Below, piece after piece: positions 8,744-18,650 of a stretch of DNA of 44,045 nucleotides. Both the position numbers and the translations under genes were made by a program. The notes below the pieces were generated by a model. That model worked only from the letters and a program-made list of their open reading frames with translations. It was not told the origin of the DNA and made no database searches. Numbering within the stretch: position 1 is the stretch's first letter; the number at the start of each line of letters is the position of its first letter. Origin of the DNA: Ruminococcaceae bacterium YRB3002 (lineage in GTDB: Bacteria > Bacillota > Clostridia > Saccharofermentanales > Saccharofermentanaceae); contig FMTG01000014.1 in the NCBI GenBank assembly GCA_900099715.1, positions 13,615-57,659 on the forward strand, written 5' to 3'.

Positions 8744-10804
8744 ATGGCGGACGAATTCAGCAAGGCCGTTGAATTCACTGATGTCAGTGAATTTGCAAAA
8801 GGTTCGGAGACATTTATCAGTGCTCCGGAGTTTGTTCCTGTGCCTGATGAATTCGCCATGCCCGGAACGACCGATACGTCTGACAACAGGGAGAAGAGGA
8901 GCAATAATCTGAAGGCCGCGACCCTGTATCTGGCGGCTGCGGCATCCGTTATCATGACCATCGTAGCTTCCACCGGCGGATTTATGGATTCCTTCTCGCA
9001 GAACGGACAGAATGCCGGACAGCCTGAACAGGTCGATGTGCCGGGCATAGGAACATTTGTGGATATCGAGGGTGATGAGACTGATCCGTCCATACACGTA
9101 AGCATGGCAAAAACAGACGGTAAGACACTGACTTATTCATACGTTGTCTGGCTCGGACAGAGGATGTCGCCTGTGTCAGTTCATGCCGCTGCTTTCGATG
9201 CGGAAGGAAGAGAGGCCAATCCCGAAGCTGATCCCGACATATGGAACAGTTCACGCGATCTCTTCGAATACACGATCGATGTATCGGAACTTGAAGGGGA
9301 TATCACGCTCGTACTCACCGGAACATTTGATAAGGAAGGTGAAGAGGGAAAGATCGTTAAGGTCGTTACACCAGATGATGCAGCATTGATGCCTGAACTG
9401 GAAGCGTCGGTTTCATCTGCAGATCCACAGGGTGAGTGGTCAACGATAAGCTACGAAGCTTTCTTCATGATCAATGAGGAAGATCCTCACATGAGGGAAT
9501 ACGATCTGGAAGTTACATCATTCACGCTGAATTGGTACAACGAAGATGAGTCGTATATGGGAGGCGGCGCATTCGTGTGGGAGCCTGATACATTCCCCGA
9601 CAAAGAGACTCTCGCAAGTGCTCCCGTGTATATGTTTACTTATATGGGACCTGCCCATACTGATCTGGCACCTGATGAGGCGATGTATTTCTCCGTTGAG
9701 ATGATCGTCACCGACAGATCAACGGGTAAGAGATATACGGTAGATACCGAACCGTTTGCGATCCCGTCAAGAGCGGGTACTGCAAACATGAGTGAACTGT
9801 TTGCTGATAATCCGGAATGGTACAATGCTTCAACGGGAGAATACCTGCATTTTGGAAGCCTGTACGGATTCAGAAAGTACAATATCGATGAATCGGTACT
9901 GTTCAACAGGTTCTCCTGGGAACAGCTGTCTGACAAACAGATGATCCTGCGCGAATCTTACTACAAGCTGGATCAGCCTCATTACGATGAGTATATCATG
10001 AATGTGGAACAGACTGACGGATCTTACAGGATCATAAGGCTTTCCGATGATGCGGTATTTGAACCGGTGGCTTCGGTTGATTACGATGGTTATGCATACA
10101 TGTATGGATTGTGCGACCTCGATCTCGTGCAGACTGCTGAAGCGCTTAATACGTTTACCACGATGTTCACGATGAACGGTATATTTGAGATCAGTGAGAT
10201 CAAATTCATGGCTGAAGGCGAAGGCAGCATGATCCCTTACGGACAGGCTTCCTCTTCCTGGTGGCCGGGTACGATAAGCTTCCATTATGATAATCCGGAG
10301 CCTGACAATCCTCTGGCAGCGGTCATCAGGCTCGATATACCGAATGCGATCAACACGTCAGCAAACAGCACGTTCATGGGTGTCCTGACTGCTTCGATCG
10401 AGTATTACGGCGAAGGACCTATGCTCGTCCTGAGACCTGACGAAGGATTCGTCAACCACAACACCATAATGGAGTGGAATGGCGATCCCAATGCTCTAAG
10501 CACTGTCGGAGACGAGACCGTTTATCTTACCAATACTCTGGCAGATCCCGTTACAGTTGAGATCGAGGATGTTCCCGAAGGTGAGACACATCAGGATACA
10601 GCCATCAGGATGTGGGGTTATTACTACAGCGGCATAGGGACGAAACTCAAGCTGGTCAGGACCGAGAAGATCATTACAGGGACGCAGGAAAGCGACGATT
10701 CCCTCATAATCAGAGATGAGGATGCGCCGCAGGAGAACTGGTATGTGGCAAGGGGAGAAGTAACGAATACATACCGTTACATCTACCATTACGAGATCTC
10801 GTAA
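8744..10804 (+). CDS. Unknown single-pass membrane-anchored extracytoplasmic protein
   Basis: I do not recognise the family. The 686-residue product has a cytoplasmic acidic tail of about 50 residues with repeated xEF motifs (VEFTD, SEFAK, PEFVPVPDEF), one membrane segment at about 56-77 (LKAATLYLAAAASVIMTIVA), and a long outer region of about 600 residues rich in Asp, Glu, Tyr and Trp. The outer region looks like a series of beta-rich modules by its alternating pattern, but no catalytic motif stands out. It is very poor in cysteine. The ATG at 8744 follows AGGGG at suitable spacing and lies 19 bases after the MscS gene, so the two are probably co-transcribed. A surface sensor, adhesin or envelope-stress protein are all possible; nothing in the sequence decides. 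Confidence 0.8.
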   Translation: MADEFSKAVEFTDVSEFAKGSETFISAPEFVPVPDEFAMPGTTDTSDNREKRSNNLKAATLYLAAAASVIMTIVASTGGFMDSFSQNGQNAGQPEQVDVPGIGTFVDIEGDETDPSIHVSMAKTDGKTLTYSYVVWLGQRMSPVSVHAAAFDAEGREANPEADPDIWNSSRDLFEYTIDVSELEGDITLVLTGTFDKEGEEGKIVKVVTPDDAALMPELEASVSSADPQGEWSTISYEAFFMINEEDPHMREYDLEVTSFTLNWYNEDESYMGGGAFVWEPDTFPDKETLASAPVYMFTYMGPAHTDLAPDEAMYFSVEMIVTDRSTGKRYTVDTEPFAIPSRAGTANMSELFADNPEWYNASTGEYLHFGSLYGFRKYNIDESVLFNRFSWEQLSDKQMILRESYYKLDQPHYDEYIMNVEQTDGSYRIIRLSDDAVFEPVASVDYDGYAYMYGLCDLDLVQTAEALNTFTTMFTMNGIFEISEIKFMAEGEGSMIPYGQASSSWWPGTISFHYDNPEPDNPLAAVIRLDIPNAINTSANSTFMGVLTASIEYYGEGPMLVLRPDEGFVNHNTIMEWNGDPNALSTVGDETVYLTNTLADPVTVEIEDVPEGETHQDTAIRMWGYYYSGIGTKLKLVRTEKIITGTQESDDSLIIRDEDAPQENWYVARGEVTNTYRYIYHYEIS

Positions 10805-10919
10805 CAAGACGCCTTTTTATGAATTTATTTTGTAAACTTATGTAACATACTTGAAAAACATAAAGCCCTCCGTGCCGTCTATAATAAGCGTACAAAGCAG
10901 GGAGGAGGGCGCTTGTCAT

Positions 10920-11084
10920 ATGGCAGACGAGTATTTTGATAAGCCTCGCAAAAAGGCGAAATACGGTACGACAATGCACGATGTTGAGAAGCGCCGTGCC
11001 AGGGGATACATAATCTGCGCGATCATCCTGATCATCTGCGGAGTCCTGGATGTGATCTTCCTCATGGGTATCTTCGGAGCCTGA
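10920..11084 (+). CDS. Small single-pass membrane protein, 54 residues
   Basis: This small frame starts at ATG 10920, 10 bases after the purine-rich GGAGGAGGG (10901-10909), a very strong ribosome binding site. A longer in-frame reading from 10851 lacks such a site. The product has a basic, soluble N-terminal half (KPRKKAKY, VEKRRARGY) and a C-terminal hydrophobic helix (about residues 31-52), giving a tail-anchored or N-in membrane topology. Its first residues (MADEYF) resemble the start of the upstream large protein (MADEFS), which may be chance. No family is recognised. A TATAAT at 10880-10885 could give it its own promoter, but the -35 is poor. Confidence 0.65.
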   Translation: MADEYFDKPRKKAKYGTTMHDVEKRRARGYIICAIILIICGVLDVIFLMGIFGA

Positions 11085-11164
11085 GCAGTATTTTCGTGAA
11101 TTGAAAAAAGCCGTCCCATAGTTTATACTCTAATGCGCACATTATAATAGAGATGGAGATGCAT

Positions 11165-12856
11165 ATGAGAGTATCCAAGATGTTTATGGCTACACAGCGT
11201 GAGATCCCCGCTGATGCCGAGATCCCTTCACACCAGTTAATGCTCAGGGCGGGCATGATCCGCAAAGTGGCTTCGGGTATTTATTCCTTCATGCCTATCG
11301 GCTACAGGGTGTACCGCAAGGTTGAGAATGTTGTAAGAGAAGAAATGGACAGGGCAGGAGCTCAGGAGCTCATCATGCCGGCTGTTCTTCCTGCAGAGGT
11401 ATATATGGCTTCCGGAAGATGGGAGAGGTTCGGTCCTGAGATGTTCAGGCTGAAGGACAGGGGAGGACGTCAGTTCTGCTTAGGTCCCACGCATGAGGAA
11501 CCTTTCACAGAAGCTGTAAGAGACACTATCAGATCTTACAAGCAGCTTCCTGTAACACTTTATCAGATCCAGCACAAGTACAGAGACGAGAAGAGACCGA
11601 GATTCGGTATCATGCGCTGCCGTGAGTTTGTCATGAAGGACGCATATTCCTTCGACTGTGATGAGGCAGGTCTTGATGAGTCTTACAAGACGATGTATGA
11701 GGCTTATAACAGGATCTTCACAAGACTCGGTCTTGATTACACTATCGTTGATGCTGATTCCGGTGCCATGGGCGGTTCCGGTTCCCAGGAGTTCATGGTC
11801 AAGAGCGAAGTCGGTGAGGACGGCATCTGCTACTGTGATGCATGCGGCTATGCTGCCAACGAGGAGAAGGCTGTCTGCGTTGCTCCTGATCAGGATGCCG
11901 CAGAGATGCTTCCTGTAGAGAAGATTCATACTCCCGATGTTAAGACCATTGAAGAACTGATGGGTTATATGAACTGTGAGCCTTCCGCATTTGTTAAGAC
12001 CATTCTTTACAATATCGACGGCAGGATCGTTGCTGCAATGGTAAGAGGCGACCGTGATATAAATGAGACAAAGCTCGGAAACCTCTACGATGCAACTGAG
12101 ATGGATCTGGCATCCTTCGCAGATGTTGAGGAGATCACCGGCGCGAAAGTAGGTTTCGCAGGCCCCGTAGGTCTCAAAAAGCAGATCGATGTCATCGTTG
12201 ACCTTGAAGTTGCTTCTATGAAGAACTTTATCGTAGGTGCCTGCGAGACAGATTACCACCTTAAGAACGTAAACATCGGAAGGGATTTCGAAGCGACTCA
12301 GATTGTTGATATCAGGAATCTCATCGAGGGTGACAGGTGCCCCAAGTGCGGATCTCCCATCAAGATGGCAAGAGGCGTTGAGGTAGGTCATATCTTCAAG
12401 CTCGGAACAAAGTATTCCAAGGCACTGAACTGCATCTATCTTGATAAGGACGGCAAGGAGAATACTATGGTGATGGGCTGCTACGGCATCGGCGTCGGAA
12501 GGACACTGGCGGCGGTCATCGAGCAGTACAATGACGAGGACGGCATCAAGTGGCCCACCGAGATCGCTCCCTACAAGGCCATAGTAGTGCCTACTAAGGT
12601 CAATGACGAAGAGAATATGGGTCTTGCCGAGAAGATCTACAAGGATCTTGCCGACAAGGGAATCGAGGTCCTCATTGATGACAGGAACGAGCGTCCCGGT
12701 GTCAAGTTCAAGGATGCGGATCTTATCGGTATCCCTGTAAGGATAACCGTAGGCAGGAGAGCATCCGAAGGCATCGTTGAGGTCAAGTACAGGATGACGG
12801 GCGAGACAGCCGAGATGACCGCGGATGAGGCGGTCAAGGTTGCTGTTGATCTCTGA
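11165..12856 (+). CDS. proS: Prolyl-tRNA synthetase, bacterial type with INS editing domain
   Basis: ProS charges tRNA-Pro with proline in the cytoplasm. The product is about 563 residues, the length of bacterial-type ProS with the INS editing insertion between motifs 2 and 3. Class II motifs are visible: motif 1 in [20 protein letters not shown], motif 2 in [17 protein letters not shown], motif 3 in [18 protein letters not shown], and a C-terminal anticodon-binding domain. The editing region includes the [20 protein letters not shown] stretch. The frame opens with ATGs at 11153, 11159 and 11165. I prefer 11165, with GGAG at 11155-11158, though the others remain possible. A TATAAT at 11143-11148 is so close that a transcript from it would have a leader of only about 10 bases. 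No T-box leader fits in the 80-base upstream gap. Confidence 0.95.
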   Translation: MRVSKMFMATQREIPADAEIPSHQLMLRAGMIRKVASGIYSFMPIGYRVYRKVENVVREEMDRAGAQELIMPAVLPAEVYMASGRWERFGPEMFRLKDRGGRQFCLGPTHEEPFTEAVRDTIRSYKQLPVTLYQIQHKYRDEKRPRFGIMRCREFVMKDAYSFDCDEAGLDESYKTMYEAYNRIFTRLGLDYTIVDADSGAMGGSGSQEFMVKSEVGEDGICYCDACGYAANEEKAVCVAPDQDAAEMLPVEKIHTPDVKTIEELMGYMNCEPSAFVKTILYNIDGRIVAAMVRGDRDINETKLGNLYDATEMDLASFADVEEITGAKVGFAGPVGLKKQIDVIVDLEVASMKNFIVGACETDYHLKNVNIGRDFEATQIVDIRNLIEGDRCPKCGSPIKMARGVEVGHIFKLGTKYSKALNCIYLDKDGKENTMVMGCYGIGVGRTLAAVIEQYNDEDGIKWPTEIAPYKAIVVPTKVNDEENMGLAEKIYKDLADKGIEVLIDDRNERPGVKFKDADLIGIPVRITVGRRASEGIVEVKYRMTGETAEMTADEAVKVAVDL

Positions 12857-12892
12857 TCCGCACAGGGTAAGGGATAAGGGAGAAGATAAGTG

Positions 12893-14434
12893 ATGTTAGT
12901 AAGAAAGCTTGCAGCAGTTATATTGACAGGAGCAGTCCTGTTCAATATAACTGCCGCGGTTAATGCTGATACAGGAGCAGGTATCAGATTCAAAAACAGT
13001 GTCGATATCAGCCACTGTGATGTGGCTGACTATGATCAGATAACCATGGTCGATCACAAGGGCAACCCGATCGTTATCAGTGTATCGGGGGGAAGTATCA
13101 GGTTTACTTCTGACGAAGCATCGTCAGTCGTTCTTAATATGCGCAACTGCAGCAGGAATAAATCCGTAGCGAGCAAGAATACTATGGATCATTCTTTTGT
13201 TTTTGATGCTGCTGATAAGATGGAGATAGATGATGTCTATTACCTTGATCTCAAGTTCAGATCATCAGATACCATGATCAAGACTGACAGTATCTATATC
13301 CGTAAGGATGATACGGGAACCCTCAGGATGGTCAAATCACCGGTATATGATTTTAATCTGGAACGCTGCAAGGAAATGTGGACGGATGCTGATTCGCTCC
13401 AGGAATGTCTTGAACCACAGAACGATATCGAGTCCGATGATCCTTATGTAATCTCCGTGAGCAATAAGATCTGTGAAGGCCTTGATAACGATTGGGATAA
13501 GGCATTTGCCATCTATTCGTATATCGTCGAGAATTTTGCTTATGATGATGTTCAGATCGATGATGAGCATTATGCTTATCAGGATGATGCAGTATCGCTT
13601 CTCAGACGCAAGGTGTCTATCTGTGAAGGGTTCAGCAATGTGTTCGTTGCACTGTGCAGAGCACAGGGCATACCTTCAGTGGTCGAATTCGGTGTAACGT
13701 ACAGCTTCGCTGAATTTACGAGTATCTCATCCAATAGGGAAGAAGAATGGCCGAATCATGCGTGGGCGGCTGTATTCCTTGACGGTGAATGGCGGTTTGT
13801 CGATCCCACGTTCGATAACCATAATCATTTCGAAGGGGACGATCATGAGAGCGGTACCATCAGGAAGGGAAGTGCCGAGTATAATTATTTCTGTCTCCCT
13901 CTGGAGATGTTCTCGATGGAACATAAGATATGTGATGCTGATACGTACCACAGCATCGAGTCATCAGGTTCATGTGGGGACAGTGCTTCATACCGGATAA
14001 CAAGAGACGGCACGCTGACAATATCGGGAAGCGGAGAGATATCCCTTCCTGAAGGCGTTAACGGATTCCGCAGGGTTGTCTTCGAAGAGGGCTCCAATAT
14101 TACTTCTATCGGCAATAGATGTTTTATCGACTGTGACCTGCTGACCGAGGTGATCCTTCCCGATACCGTTACCAGGATAGAGGATGAAGCTTTCAACACA
14201 TGCGAAGATCTGCATTATATATATCTTCCGGAGGGACTGACGTACATCGGTCAGGAGGCTTTCGATATATGTGATGAACTTACATATGTATATGTTCCGG
14301 ATTCTGTTACGACGATCGGGAAATATGCTTTCGATGATTGTCCGAGACTGATCCTGAGCGTTCCGAAGTCTCAGCGCAATGTGGGTGAATATGACTATGT
14401 CCCGCCATACAGACTGATCGTCAGGGATAAGTAA
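12893..14434 (+). CDS. Secreted transglutaminase-like protein with BspA-type leucine-rich repeats
   Basis: The product has a signal peptide (LVRKLAAVILTGAVLFNITA, ending near NADTG), a region of unknown fold, a transglutaminase-like domain and C-terminal leucine-rich repeats. The transglutaminase/protease triad is visible: Cys244 in SICEGFSNVF, His289 in NHAWAAVF and Asp304 in DPTFD. The C-terminal repeats (about 390-500) follow the LRR_5/BspA pattern, e.g. LTEVILPDTVTRIEDEAF. Such domain pairs occur in clostridial surface proteins thought to act on peptides or bind ligands; the substrate here is unknown. Translation may start at GTG 12890 or ATG 12893, with GGGAG at 12878-12882. It is followed after one base by the ABC ATPase gene, implying co-expression with the exporter. 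Confidence 0.82.
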   Translation: MLVRKLAAVILTGAVLFNITAAVNADTGAGIRFKNSVDISHCDVADYDQITMVDHKGNPIVISVSGGSIRFTSDEASSVVLNMRNCSRNKSVASKNTMDHSFVFDAADKMEIDDVYYLDLKFRSSDTMIKTDSIYIRKDDTGTLRMVKSPVYDFNLERCKEMWTDADSLQECLEPQNDIESDDPYVISVSNKICEGLDNDWDKAFAIYSYIVENFAYDDVQIDDEHYAYQDDAVSLLRRKVSICEGFSNVFVALCRAQGIPSVVEFGVTYSFAEFTSISSNREEEWPNHAWAAVFLDGEWRFVDPTFDNHNHFEGDDHESGTIRKGSAEYNYFCLPLEMFSMEHKICDADTYHSIESSGSCGDSASYRITRDGTLTISGSGEISLPEGVNGFRRVVFEEGSNITSIGNRCFIDCDLLTEVILPDTVTRIEDEAFNTCEDLHYIYLPEGLTYIGQEAFDICDELTYVYVPDSVTTIGKYAFDDCPRLILSVPKSQRNVGEYDYVPPYRLIVRDK

Positions 14435-14435
14435 T

Positions 14436-15137
14436 ATGTCGTATATTGATTTCCGCAAAGTTGATAAGATCTACAGGACCGGCGATGTGGAAGTCGCTGC
14501 CCTCCGTGACGTGACAATGAGGATAGAGAAGGGCGAGCTTACGGTGATACTGGGGCAGTCAGGTGCCGGCAAGACCACACTTCTTAATATTCTTGGCGGC
14601 ATGGACAGGCTGACACAGGGTCAGGTGTTTGTAGATGGACGTGAGATATCGCAGTACAATACCAAGCAGCTGGCAGAATACAGAAGGTATGACGTCGGGT
14701 TCGTATTTCAGTTCTATAATCTTATTCCCAATCTCACCGCTATCGAGAATGTGGAGATGGCATCGCAACTGGTGAAAGGTAGCTTCTCATGTGAGCAGAT
14801 GCTCGATATGGTAGGGCTCCGCGACAGGCGTGATAATTTCCCCGCACAACTGTCAGGAGGAGAGCAGCAGCGTGTTGCTATTGCCAGGGCGATCGCTAAG
14901 AGACCGAAGCTCCTTCTGTGCGATGAGCCTACAGGTGCACTCGATTATGAGACAGGTAAATCCATACTGAAATTATTGCAGAACCTTGCCAGAAATCACA
15001 ATATGACAGTCGTGATAATCACTCACAATTCGGCACTGGCTCCGATGGCTGACAGGGTCGTCAGAGTGAAAAGCGGTGAGATACTGAGCAACGTGGTCAA
15101 TACGGATCCGGTGGATGTTGATACCATAGAGTGGTAA
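14436..15137 (+). CDS. ABC transporter ATP-binding protein, MacB/LolD-like
   Basis: The 233-residue ATPase powers the permease encoded 12 bases downstream. Walker A is GQSGAGKTT, the signature is [14 protein letters not shown], Walker B is [12 protein letters not shown], and the H-loop is in [10 protein letters not shown]. The family is that of MacB, LolD and FtsE-type exporters, which act by mechanotransmission rather than classical substrate passage. The start ATG lies one base after the stop of the transglutaminase/LRR gene, indicating coupled expression. Confidence 0.95.
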   Translation: MSYIDFRKVDKIYRTGDVEVAALRDVTMRIEKGELTVILGQSGAGKTTLLNILGGMDRLTQGQVFVDGREISQYNTKQLAEYRRYDVGFVFQFYNLIPNLTAIENVEMASQLVKGSFSCEQMLDMVGLRDRRDNFPAQLSGGEQQRVAIARAIAKRPKLLLCDEPTGALDYETGKSILKLLQNLARNHNMTVVIITHNSALAPMADRVVRVKSGEILSNVVNTDPVDVDTIEW

Positions 15138-15149
15138 GAGGGTCTCATC

Positions 15150-18100
15150 ATGACAGCCTACATCAAGACGGTATTAAGATCGATAAGAAACAGTATCGGA
15201 CGTTTTGTGGCTATCTTCGCGATCATTGCGCTCGGAGTCGGATTCTTTGCGGGACTCAAGCTGTCGATGCCGTCCTTCCGTGAGACGGGAAATGAGTTCC
15301 TGCAGGATGGTCAGCTTTTTGATTTCAGACTGGTATCCACCATTGGTTTTGATGATGAGGACGTATCAAGACTCAGACGTATCAAGGGTGTCAGGAGCGT
15401 TCAGGGAGCATATACGGCTGATGCGGTCGTTCTTATCGATGGCAATAATGAACTTGTATATACAGTCAGATTTCACTCGCTCACAGACGGAGTTAATATC
15501 CCCAAACTGATAGAGGGGAGGATGCCTCAGACTCCCAATGAGATAGTTGTGGATGAATACAATATGAAGTCTGATGTGCTGGGCAAGAAGATCCGTCTGT
15601 CCGGTGACAATCCCACATCAACGACAGACATTATGAAGTACGATGAATATGAGGTAGTAGGGCTTATAAGGTCTCCCTATTATCTGAATTTCCAGAGAGG
15701 TAATTCTGATGTTGGATCAGGCAATATCGGATTCTATATCTATGCTCCGGCAGAGTCATTCGACAGTGAGTTTTACCATGAAGTCTATGTCAAATATGAC
15801 AATGATGATTTCATCTTCTCGGAGGAATATGATGATTTTGTGTCGCTGGTTGAGAAGAATCTGGAGAAAGATACAGAGACTGTTATCAATGACAGGTTCG
15901 ATACGATTCTGAGGGATACATATACAGAACTCTATGATGCCCAGGACGAGCTTGATGACAAGAGGAGAGAAGCCAGTGAAGAACTGGAGGATGGTCTTAG
16001 AGAACTGAGGGATGCATCTGATGAACTGAAGGATGCCAGGCAAGAACTGGAGGATGGTGAGAAGGAACTCAAAGACGCCCGTAAGACACTTGATGATTCT
16101 GCCGCAGATCTTGCTTCCGCACGCAGAAAACTCGATGATGCCGAAGCTTCCATCAACAGCGGCAAGAAAGAGCTGGAACAGGCTCAGAGTGAGATAGATT
16201 CCAACAGGGCAAAACTCGAATCTGCCAAGGCAGAGATCAACGATAACATAAAACAGGTCAATGCCGGAATAGATCAGGCAAATGCAACGATTACAGATCT
16301 TCAGGGAAAGCTCCCTCAGATAGAAGCAGGTATCGATCAGGTCAGCGGACAGCTGGAGCAGCTCTATGCCGCCCGTGATGCCGGTGAAGATGTGGATGAA
16401 CAGATCGCAGAGTGCGAGGCGATCCTTGAGGAACTGCAGGGTAATAAAAGCGCATGTCAGACCGGTATCGCGCAGGCCGAAGCAATGATAGATGAACTGT
16501 CAGCCAAGATACCGCTTCTGGAAGCCGGCCTTCAGGAGATAGCAGATAATGAGAAAGCTCTCGATCAGGGGCAGGCAGAGGTGGATTCATCAAGGGCGAA
16601 GCTCAACACTGCCATCAAAGAGTACGAGTCAGGTCTGGCACAGTATAATGACGGCAAAGCCAGGCTGAAAGACGGGGAAGACAAATACAAGGATGCTCTG
16701 AAAAAGTATGAGGATGGTGTTGCAGAGTATGAGGACGGGTTCGCCGAATACATGGACGGATGGCGCGAATATGCGGAGAATAAGGAGAAATTTGTTAACG
16801 AGATAGGACGTTATGAGCGGGAACTCGAATATGCGTGGCGCGAGATCGCCAAGGTAAAGAAACCGGAAACATATGTGATGGGAAGGGATACGAATGTCGG
16901 ATATGTTAGTTTCGACAACGATTCGCGCATTGTTGACGGCATCACGAAAGTATTCCCGGTATTTTTCTTCGCTCTGGCCGCTCTGGTGTGTTCCACTACC
17001 ATGAGCAGGATGGTAAGCGATGAGAGGACGCAGATCGGCACCATGCGCGCACTGGGATACAGTGAGTTTGCCATTGTCATGAAATACGTCCTCTATTCGG
17101 GTTCGGCATCCGTATCTGGATGTATAGCCGGATATCTGGGCGGATCGAAATTATTTCCCTACGTTATCTGGGAAGTTTACAGGATGATGTACGGTTTTGC
17201 GGATATTACTTTCGTGGGATCAATATGGGTGTTCCTGCTTGCTCTTGCTGTATCGGTAATATGCTCCATCGGTGTTACTGTAGTTACATGTATGGCTGAA
17301 CTGACCGGAATGCCGGCAGATCTCATAAGACCAAAGGCTCCCACTGCCGGCAAGAGGATCCTTCTGGAGCGTATTCCATTCATCTGGAAACGGTTCATGT
17401 TCCTGCATAAGGTCTCATGCCGCAACGTGTTCAGATTCAAGAAGAGAATGTGGATGATGATAATCGGTATTGCAGGATGTACGTCGCTCCTGATCACAGG
17501 ATTCGGCATCCGTGATTCCATAGACGGCATCGTTGATTACCATTACGACAATGTAATGCCATATGATGGCTCTGCGATAGCCGACAGAGCCGGGGATAAG
17601 GAACTCCGCGAGGCTCTTGATGAGACCAACGCGACACTGGGGACAAAGTATATCTACTCGACCGCCAGGGTAAAGAGTGTGACTCATCAGGGCAGGGACA
17701 TGATACGCGATGTCAGTCTGATCCTGTCTGACGATCCTGAGATCACGAAGTTTACCATACCGATAGATTATTACACCGGTGAGCATCTCGCCTGGCCTTC
17801 ACAGGGCAACATTGCCATCAGCAGCAAGCTGGCAGACAAAAACGGACTCAAAGCAGGGGATACCATAACACTTTCCTACGACGACGGTGCCAAGACAATT
17901 ACTGCCAGGATCGAATATGTATTCGAGAATTACATCTTTCACTATGCATTCATGAGCGGGGCGACATACGAGGAACTGACGGGAGAGGTTTACAGGCCGG
18001 ATCAGGCTTTCGTGATACGCGATGACAGCGGTGTGGAACCATGGAAATTCATGTCTATGCTTTCCGAGATATGCGATATCAAGATGTGGACGCTGACATC

Positions 18101-18539
18101 TGATTTCAGGACATCTTTCTCCGAGACGATGAAACAGCTGAATCTCGTGGTCATTCTTGTAATTGCCTGCGCGGCAGGTCTTGCCTTTATAGTTATGTTC
18201 AATCTGAACAACATCAACATTTCTGAGAGAATACGCGAGATAGCAACGCTCAAGGTCATGGGCTTCAACCGCCTTGAGACGGGCAGTTATGTGTTCCGTG
18301 AGAATATAATACTCGTTATCATCGGATTCATATTCGGCATTCCTCTGGGACGTCTCCTGCATGCCTTTGTCATCGCGCAGATAGAGATGGACACTGTCAC
18401 ATTCGTCACGAAAGTGCTCCCCCTGAGTTATCTGTGGTCGGTCCTGTTCGTTAGCGCGTTTACGGTTATTGTTGATCTGGTAATGCGGATCAAGATAGAG
18501 AGGATAGATATGGCGGAGTCGCTGAAGTCGGTGGAATAG
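15150..18539 (+). CDS. ABC transporter permease, FtsX/MacB superfamily, with long coiled-coil insert
   Basis: The 1129-residue membrane protein starts with a transmembrane helix (about 17-37), followed by a MacB-like periplasmic-core domain. Residues about 255-560 form an unusually long Asp/Glu/Lys/Ala-rich coiled coil (repeats like ELKDARQELEDGEKELKDAR). Three FtsX-type helices follow at about 600-720, then a second outer domain, and a final set of three helices with the FtsX motif (MFNLNNINISERIREIATLK). The duplicated FtsX layout matches clostridial efflux permeases of the YvrP/MacB-like kind and large FtsX-family proteins carrying hook-like coiled coils. With the adjacent ATPase it should form a mechanotransmission-type complex acting on lipids, peptides or cell-wall enzymes outside the cell. 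The substrate is unknown. Confidence 0.9.
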   Translation: MTAYIKTVLRSIRNSIGRFVAIFAIIALGVGFFAGLKLSMPSFRETGNEFLQDGQLFDFRLVSTIGFDDEDVSRLRRIKGVRSVQGAYTADAVVLIDGNNELVYTVRFHSLTDGVNIPKLIEGRMPQTPNEIVVDEYNMKSDVLGKKIRLSGDNPTSTTDIMKYDEYEVVGLIRSPYYLNFQRGNSDVGSGNIGFYIYAPAESFDSEFYHEVYVKYDNDDFIFSEEYDDFVSLVEKNLEKDTETVINDRFDTILRDTYTELYDAQDELDDKRREASEELEDGLRELRDASDELKDARQELEDGEKELKDARKTLDDSAADLASARRKLDDAEASINSGKKELEQAQSEIDSNRAKLESAKAEINDNIKQVNAGIDQANATITDLQGKLPQIEAGIDQVSGQLEQLYAARDAGEDVDEQIAECEAILEELQGNKSACQTGIAQAEAMIDELSAKIPLLEAGLQEIADNEKALDQGQAEVDSSRAKLNTAIKEYESGLAQYNDGKARLKDGEDKYKDALKKYEDGVAEYEDGFAEYMDGWREYAENKEKFVNEIGRYERELEYAWREIAKVKKPETYVMGRDTNVGYVSFDNDSRIVDGITKVFPVFFFALAALVCSTTMSRMVSDERTQIGTMRALGYSEFAIVMKYVLYSGSASVSGCIAGYLGGSKLFPYVIWEVYRMMYGFADITFVGSIWVFLLALAVSVICSIGVTVVTCMAELTGMPADLIRPKAPTAGKRILLERIPFIWKRFMFLHKVSCRNVFRFKKRMWMMIIGIAGCTSLLITGFGIRDSIDGIVDYHYDNVMPYDGSAIADRAGDKELREALDETNATLGTKYIYSTARVKSVTHQGRDMIRDVSLILSDDPEITKFTIPIDYYTGEHLAWPSQGNIAISSKLADKNGLKAGDTITLSYDDGAKTITARIEYVFENYIFHYAFMSGATYEELTGEVYRPDQAFVIRDDSGVEPWKFMSMLSEICDIKMWTLTSDFRTSFSETMKQLNLVVILVIACAAGLAFIVMFNLNNINISERIREIATLKVMGFNRLETGSYVFRENIILVIIGFIFGIPLGRLLHAFVIAQIEMDTVTFVTKVLPLSYLWSVLFVSAFTVIVDLVMRIKIERIDMAESLKSVE

Positions 18540-18607
18540 GGGGCTCGCAGACGGATCGCTCACTCTGTCCTCGTCGCTTCGCTCCGTTGTCCGGTAACGA
18601 AGAAGAA
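18540..18607 (+). repeat. Dispersed intergenic element, copy 1
   Basis: Directly after the permease stop codon the sequence GGGGCTCGC begins, followed by the 19-base core GTCCTCGTCGCTTCGCTCC (18567-18585) and CCGGTAACGAAGAAGAA (18591-18607). The same three blocks recur in the same order at 37411-37841, where the middle is expanded. This indicates a short dispersed non-coding element. Confidence 0.7.
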
Positions 18608-18630
18608 CCGGCATCAGAAGATGCCGGTTC
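18605..18630 (-). terminator. Hairpin terminator of the araC-type gene
   Basis: A perfect 11-base stem, GAACCGGCATC (18605-18615) and GATGCCGGTTC (18620-18630), encloses a 4-base loop. On the minus strand it is followed by a T-rich stretch, so it best serves the AraC-type gene ending at 18651. It may also end permease transcription. Confidence 0.6.
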
Positions 18631-18650
18631 AGATAATATGCTTTATTAAT

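Noticed and set aside
10865-10910. GCCCTCC/GGAGGGC inverted repeat masking the ribosome site of the 54-codon gene
   Set aside because: The left arm lies upstream of the likely start point at about 10892, so it would not be in the main transcript; kept only as a possibility for read-through RNA.
11085-11164. T-box leader for proS
   Set aside because: The gap is only 80 bases and has no specifier loop, T-box sequence or antiterminator.
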